Of a stretch of 64,000 nucleotides of DNA, positions 61,287 through 64,000 are shown piece by piece. The stretch is taken from positions 3,511,816-3,575,815 of the forward strand of contig CM030835.1 of the NCBI GenBank assembly GCA_018105865.1, in the 5' to 3' direction. The translations under genes were made by a program, and so were the position numbers. The notes beneath the pieces are model-generated. The model was not told the origin of the DNA. It worked only from the letters and a program-made list of their open reading frames with translations, and did not search any database. Origin of the DNA: Metaphire vulgaris (Eukaryota > Annelida > Clitellata > Crassiclitellata > Megascolecidae). Position 1 is the stretch's first letter; every line of letters begins with the position of its first letter.

Positions 61287-62420
61287 GAGGAAAGAAGCCA
61301 ATCGAAAGGCCTGTTCAATAGAGGGTGAATTGGACCGAGATATGCAAAAATCTAATCGATTTGAAGATATTTTCCGCCAAAATTTACATTTTCCTCTTGT
61401 TCCATCTTCATTGCTTTAACTTTTGCAAGAATAATCAATATAATCATTCTCAATTTCGATCTACTGGGTTCGAAATAGAGCAATCCCAGCCATTTCATAC
61501 TACACACTAACGCCATCGACTGTACGAGAACGAGGGACATCAACTAGGCCTAAATGAAAGTCCTGCCGAATATCTAACGGAATGCCTAGTAGGGCGATCG
61601 AGGGAAGACCCGCGTATTAAGATTTCTGGTTCATTATACAACAGGCTTTATAGATGCTGTATCAAAAACAAGTTTTATAATTAATTTTCTGTGAGAGAGA
61701 AGCCAATTGAAGACCTGTTGAATAGAGGGTATATAGGCCCTAGATATGTAAAAATCTAATCCATTTGAAGAAATTCTTCGACAAAATTCACATTTTCCTC
61801 TTGTTCCTTCTTCATTGCTTTAAACTTCGCAAAAATAATCAATACAATAATTCTAAATTTCGATCCACTGGGTTCGAAATAGAGCACTCCCAGCCATTTC
61901 ATACTACACACTAACGCCATTGACTGTACGAGAACGAGGGACATCAACTGAATGAAAGACCTGGCGAATATCTTGCGGAATGACTAGTATAGGGCGATCG
62001 AGGGAAGAGCCGCGCATTAAGATATCTGGTTCATTATAGGCCTACAACAAGTTTTATAGACATCAAAAACAAGTTTTATAATAATTATTCGCTATTTGAG
62101 AAGCCTAATGAAGGCCTGTTGAATAGAGGGTATATAGACCCTAGATATGTAAAAATCTAATCGATTTGAAGTAATTCTCGGCCAAAATCCACATTTTCCT
62201 CTTGTTCCATCTTCATTGCTTTAACTTTTGCAAGAATAACCAACAATATCATTCTCAATTTCGATCTACAGGGATCGAAATAGAGCACTTCCGGCCATTT
62301 CATACTACACACTAACGCCATTGACTGTACGAGAACGAGGGATATCAACGCTCTGTGAGAGAAGCCAATTGAAGGCCTGTCCAAGTTTGCGTCAATGACT
62401 ATGGCGAACGCATCCGTTGA
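61287..62420 (-). repeat. Tandem array of ~400-bp units, three plus a partial
   Basis: Units begin near 61287, 61692 and 62093, with a truncated fourth at 62352. Each starts GAAGCC(A/T)AT(C/T)GAA and includes ACATTTTCCTCTTGTTCC, GGCATTTCATACTACACACT-like text (CCATTTCATACTACACACTA) and CTGTACGAGAACGAGGGA. The minus strand of each keeps an open frame with MALVCSMKW, YF(E/D)P and SKLR motifs. Confidence 0.93.
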
Positions 62421-62719
62421 TTTTTGCATTATGCCTGTTATGTTCTTTATTCGGTTATCGAGAGCCTAACTATTAACAATTTGCAATTTAGCATCCGTTG
62501 ATTTGCTGTGCCACTTCGAACTTCGAACAGCGCTCCTAGCGACCGTTACTTAAAACAGGCAGGCAAGGCAAATGTCAACAGTCGCTTATGCAACGCCTCC
62601 AGCGAACATCAACCAAGCATTACGAAGAGCTAAGCTTATGCTCAGTTGCACTGAAGACATATTTATTCAACATTTCATTTCCATTTATGTAAAGTGCTCT
62701 TGCTTTTGGCATCTAGCTA

Positions 62720-62875
<156 letters not shown>

Positions 62876-63160
62876 TGCTGATATCTTTTCTAAGAACAAA
62901 TCTGAATTTCGACGGCATCGCATACACAATGGGAAAAAGCCAGCCGAGTCTTGAAACCGAAAAATGTGGCCCTTAATCAGGTTGCCCACCCCCACCCCTC
63001 ACCCCACCCCACGAAGTAGAGGAAGACACGCTAAGGGATGAATAGATAATATAAAAGAAGACGTCGGAAAATAATATAAATGATGAGACAGCAGGTTGTC
63101 GCTTCGCAGTGCGAAGGCTGCCGCCCCCAGCAGTGCTTTAGCATGTCGAAGATCGACACG

Positions 63161-63352
63161 GGCGTCCGCGGAAATTTTTCCAGGGGGTGCAAAACAAGGT
63201 GTTGTGACGAAAGAAATGAAAAACAATCCAGGAGCGGGGTGCAAGACAAGGTTTTGTGTGGCGAAAGAAACAAGTAATATTACTTTTTTCATAACTCCAC
63301 AATTTTTCCAGGGGTTGCAATCAATTGCACCCTCTTGCACCCTCCGGACGCC
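63161..63352. mobile_element. Possible MITE with GGGCGTCCG ends
   Basis: GGGCGTCCGCGGAAATTTTT at the left and CCTCCGGACGCCC at the right, with repeated CCAGGGG(G/T)TGCAA inside. No target duplication seen. Confidence 0.4.
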
Positions 63353-63601
63353 CATGAAGATCGAACATGTATTAATCAATGTAACGGATCATTCACTCAA
63401 GGACGAAGTAACCAAAGAAAGAACGCATACGACGAACAGGGCAAAAGAAACACCAGCGCTGCCCATAATGCATGTAATAATGTGGGAAATAGCAGCAACG
63501 GGTGATATTAAGTGTCGAATTCGGGATTTTGAAGCCACATCAGCATCCCAAAAGCTTGGAATGTAAGAGACTCAACAGTGAAGAGGGAAGTGCGTATTTA
63601 C

Positions 63602-63683
<82 letters not shown>

Positions 63684-63684
63684 G
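63602..63684. repeat. (CAT)n microsatellite
   Basis: About 27 CAT units, with degenerate CGT/CAT units continuing to about 63775. Confidence 0.97.
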
Positions 63685-63948
63685 TTGTCGTCTCTGTCAT
63701 CATCATAATTAGGCCTATCATCGTCGTCGTCATCATCATCATCATTATCATCATCGTCGTTGTCGTCGTCGTTGACTACAGCTGTAGTTGTCAACTTGTC
63801 ATCATCCCTGTCTTCGTCAGTCGTCGTGAGACAGACGTTGACAGTCCCGGTAGTTAGCGTGGAATCGTATTTTCTTTCCAGTCCTTCAAAGCATCCAGAC
63901 GACTCTTTGAGAGGGGACGTTTGACATCGTCAACCGCACACCCATCCT

Positions 63949-63984
63949 CCTCCTCCTCCTCCTCCTCCTCCTCCTCCTCCTCCT
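63949..63984. repeat. (CCT)n microsatellite at window end
   Basis: About 12 CCT units. Confidence 0.95.
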
Positions 63985-64000
63985 CCCCTTTCTCCTCTTT

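Overview
This is a 64 kb piece of a eukaryotic, intron-rich animal genome. Exons are small, splice sites are GT-AG, a CpG-rich first-exon region is present, and miniature transposons, tRNA-derived SINEs, LINE relics and very long microsatellites are abundant. There are no operons, Shine-Dalgarno sites or bacterial genes. The gene content (a PI3-kinase p85-type regulatory subunit, a TINAG-like secreted protein) and the frequent octamer TAGGCCTA in intergenic DNA suggest an invertebrate, possibly a marine deuterostome or related lineage. That last placement is a guess.

Layout. (1) At 98-357 (minus) lies one internal exon of a tubulointerstitial-nephritis-antigen-like gene encoding a somatomedin-B domain; the rest of that gene lies outside the window or was not found. 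(2) 1-7.4 kb is non-coding, with several short hAT-type elements in its first half. (3) 7.4-28 kb holds a complete minus-strand gene reconstructed here exon by exon: 15 coding exons plus a probable non-coding first exon, all joined in phase, about 712 residues. Domain order is C1 zinc finger, RhoGAP/BH, proline-containing linker, N-terminal SH2, iSH2 coiled coil, C-terminal SH2. From RhoGAP onward this is the p85 layout, but the N-terminal SH3 domain of p85 is replaced by a C1 domain with nearly all canonical metal-ligand and ligand-pocket positions. This is the most interesting item in the window. (4) 28-48 kb is accessory DNA: LINE fragments, tandem arrays, hAT-, pogo- and piggyBac-like miniature elements, and long microsatellites. 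(5) At 48.6-50.7 kb is a plus-strand TATA-containing gene whose first two exons encode an unrecognised secreted cysteine-containing protein. (6) 50.7-64 kb is again repeat-dominated, with a tRNA-derived SINE, a tandem array of about 400-bp units, and more microsatellites.

How the parts relate. The p85-like gene would encode the adaptor that binds and restrains a class IA p110 catalytic subunit through iSH2 and docks it on phosphotyrosine proteins through two SH2 domains. The C1 domain could add diacylglycerol or membrane recruitment, and the RhoGAP domain (arginine finger retained) could bind or regulate Rho-family GTPases. The two secreted-protein loci show no functional link to it. Function statements are homology inferences; exon joins were worked out by hand from splice sites and phase.
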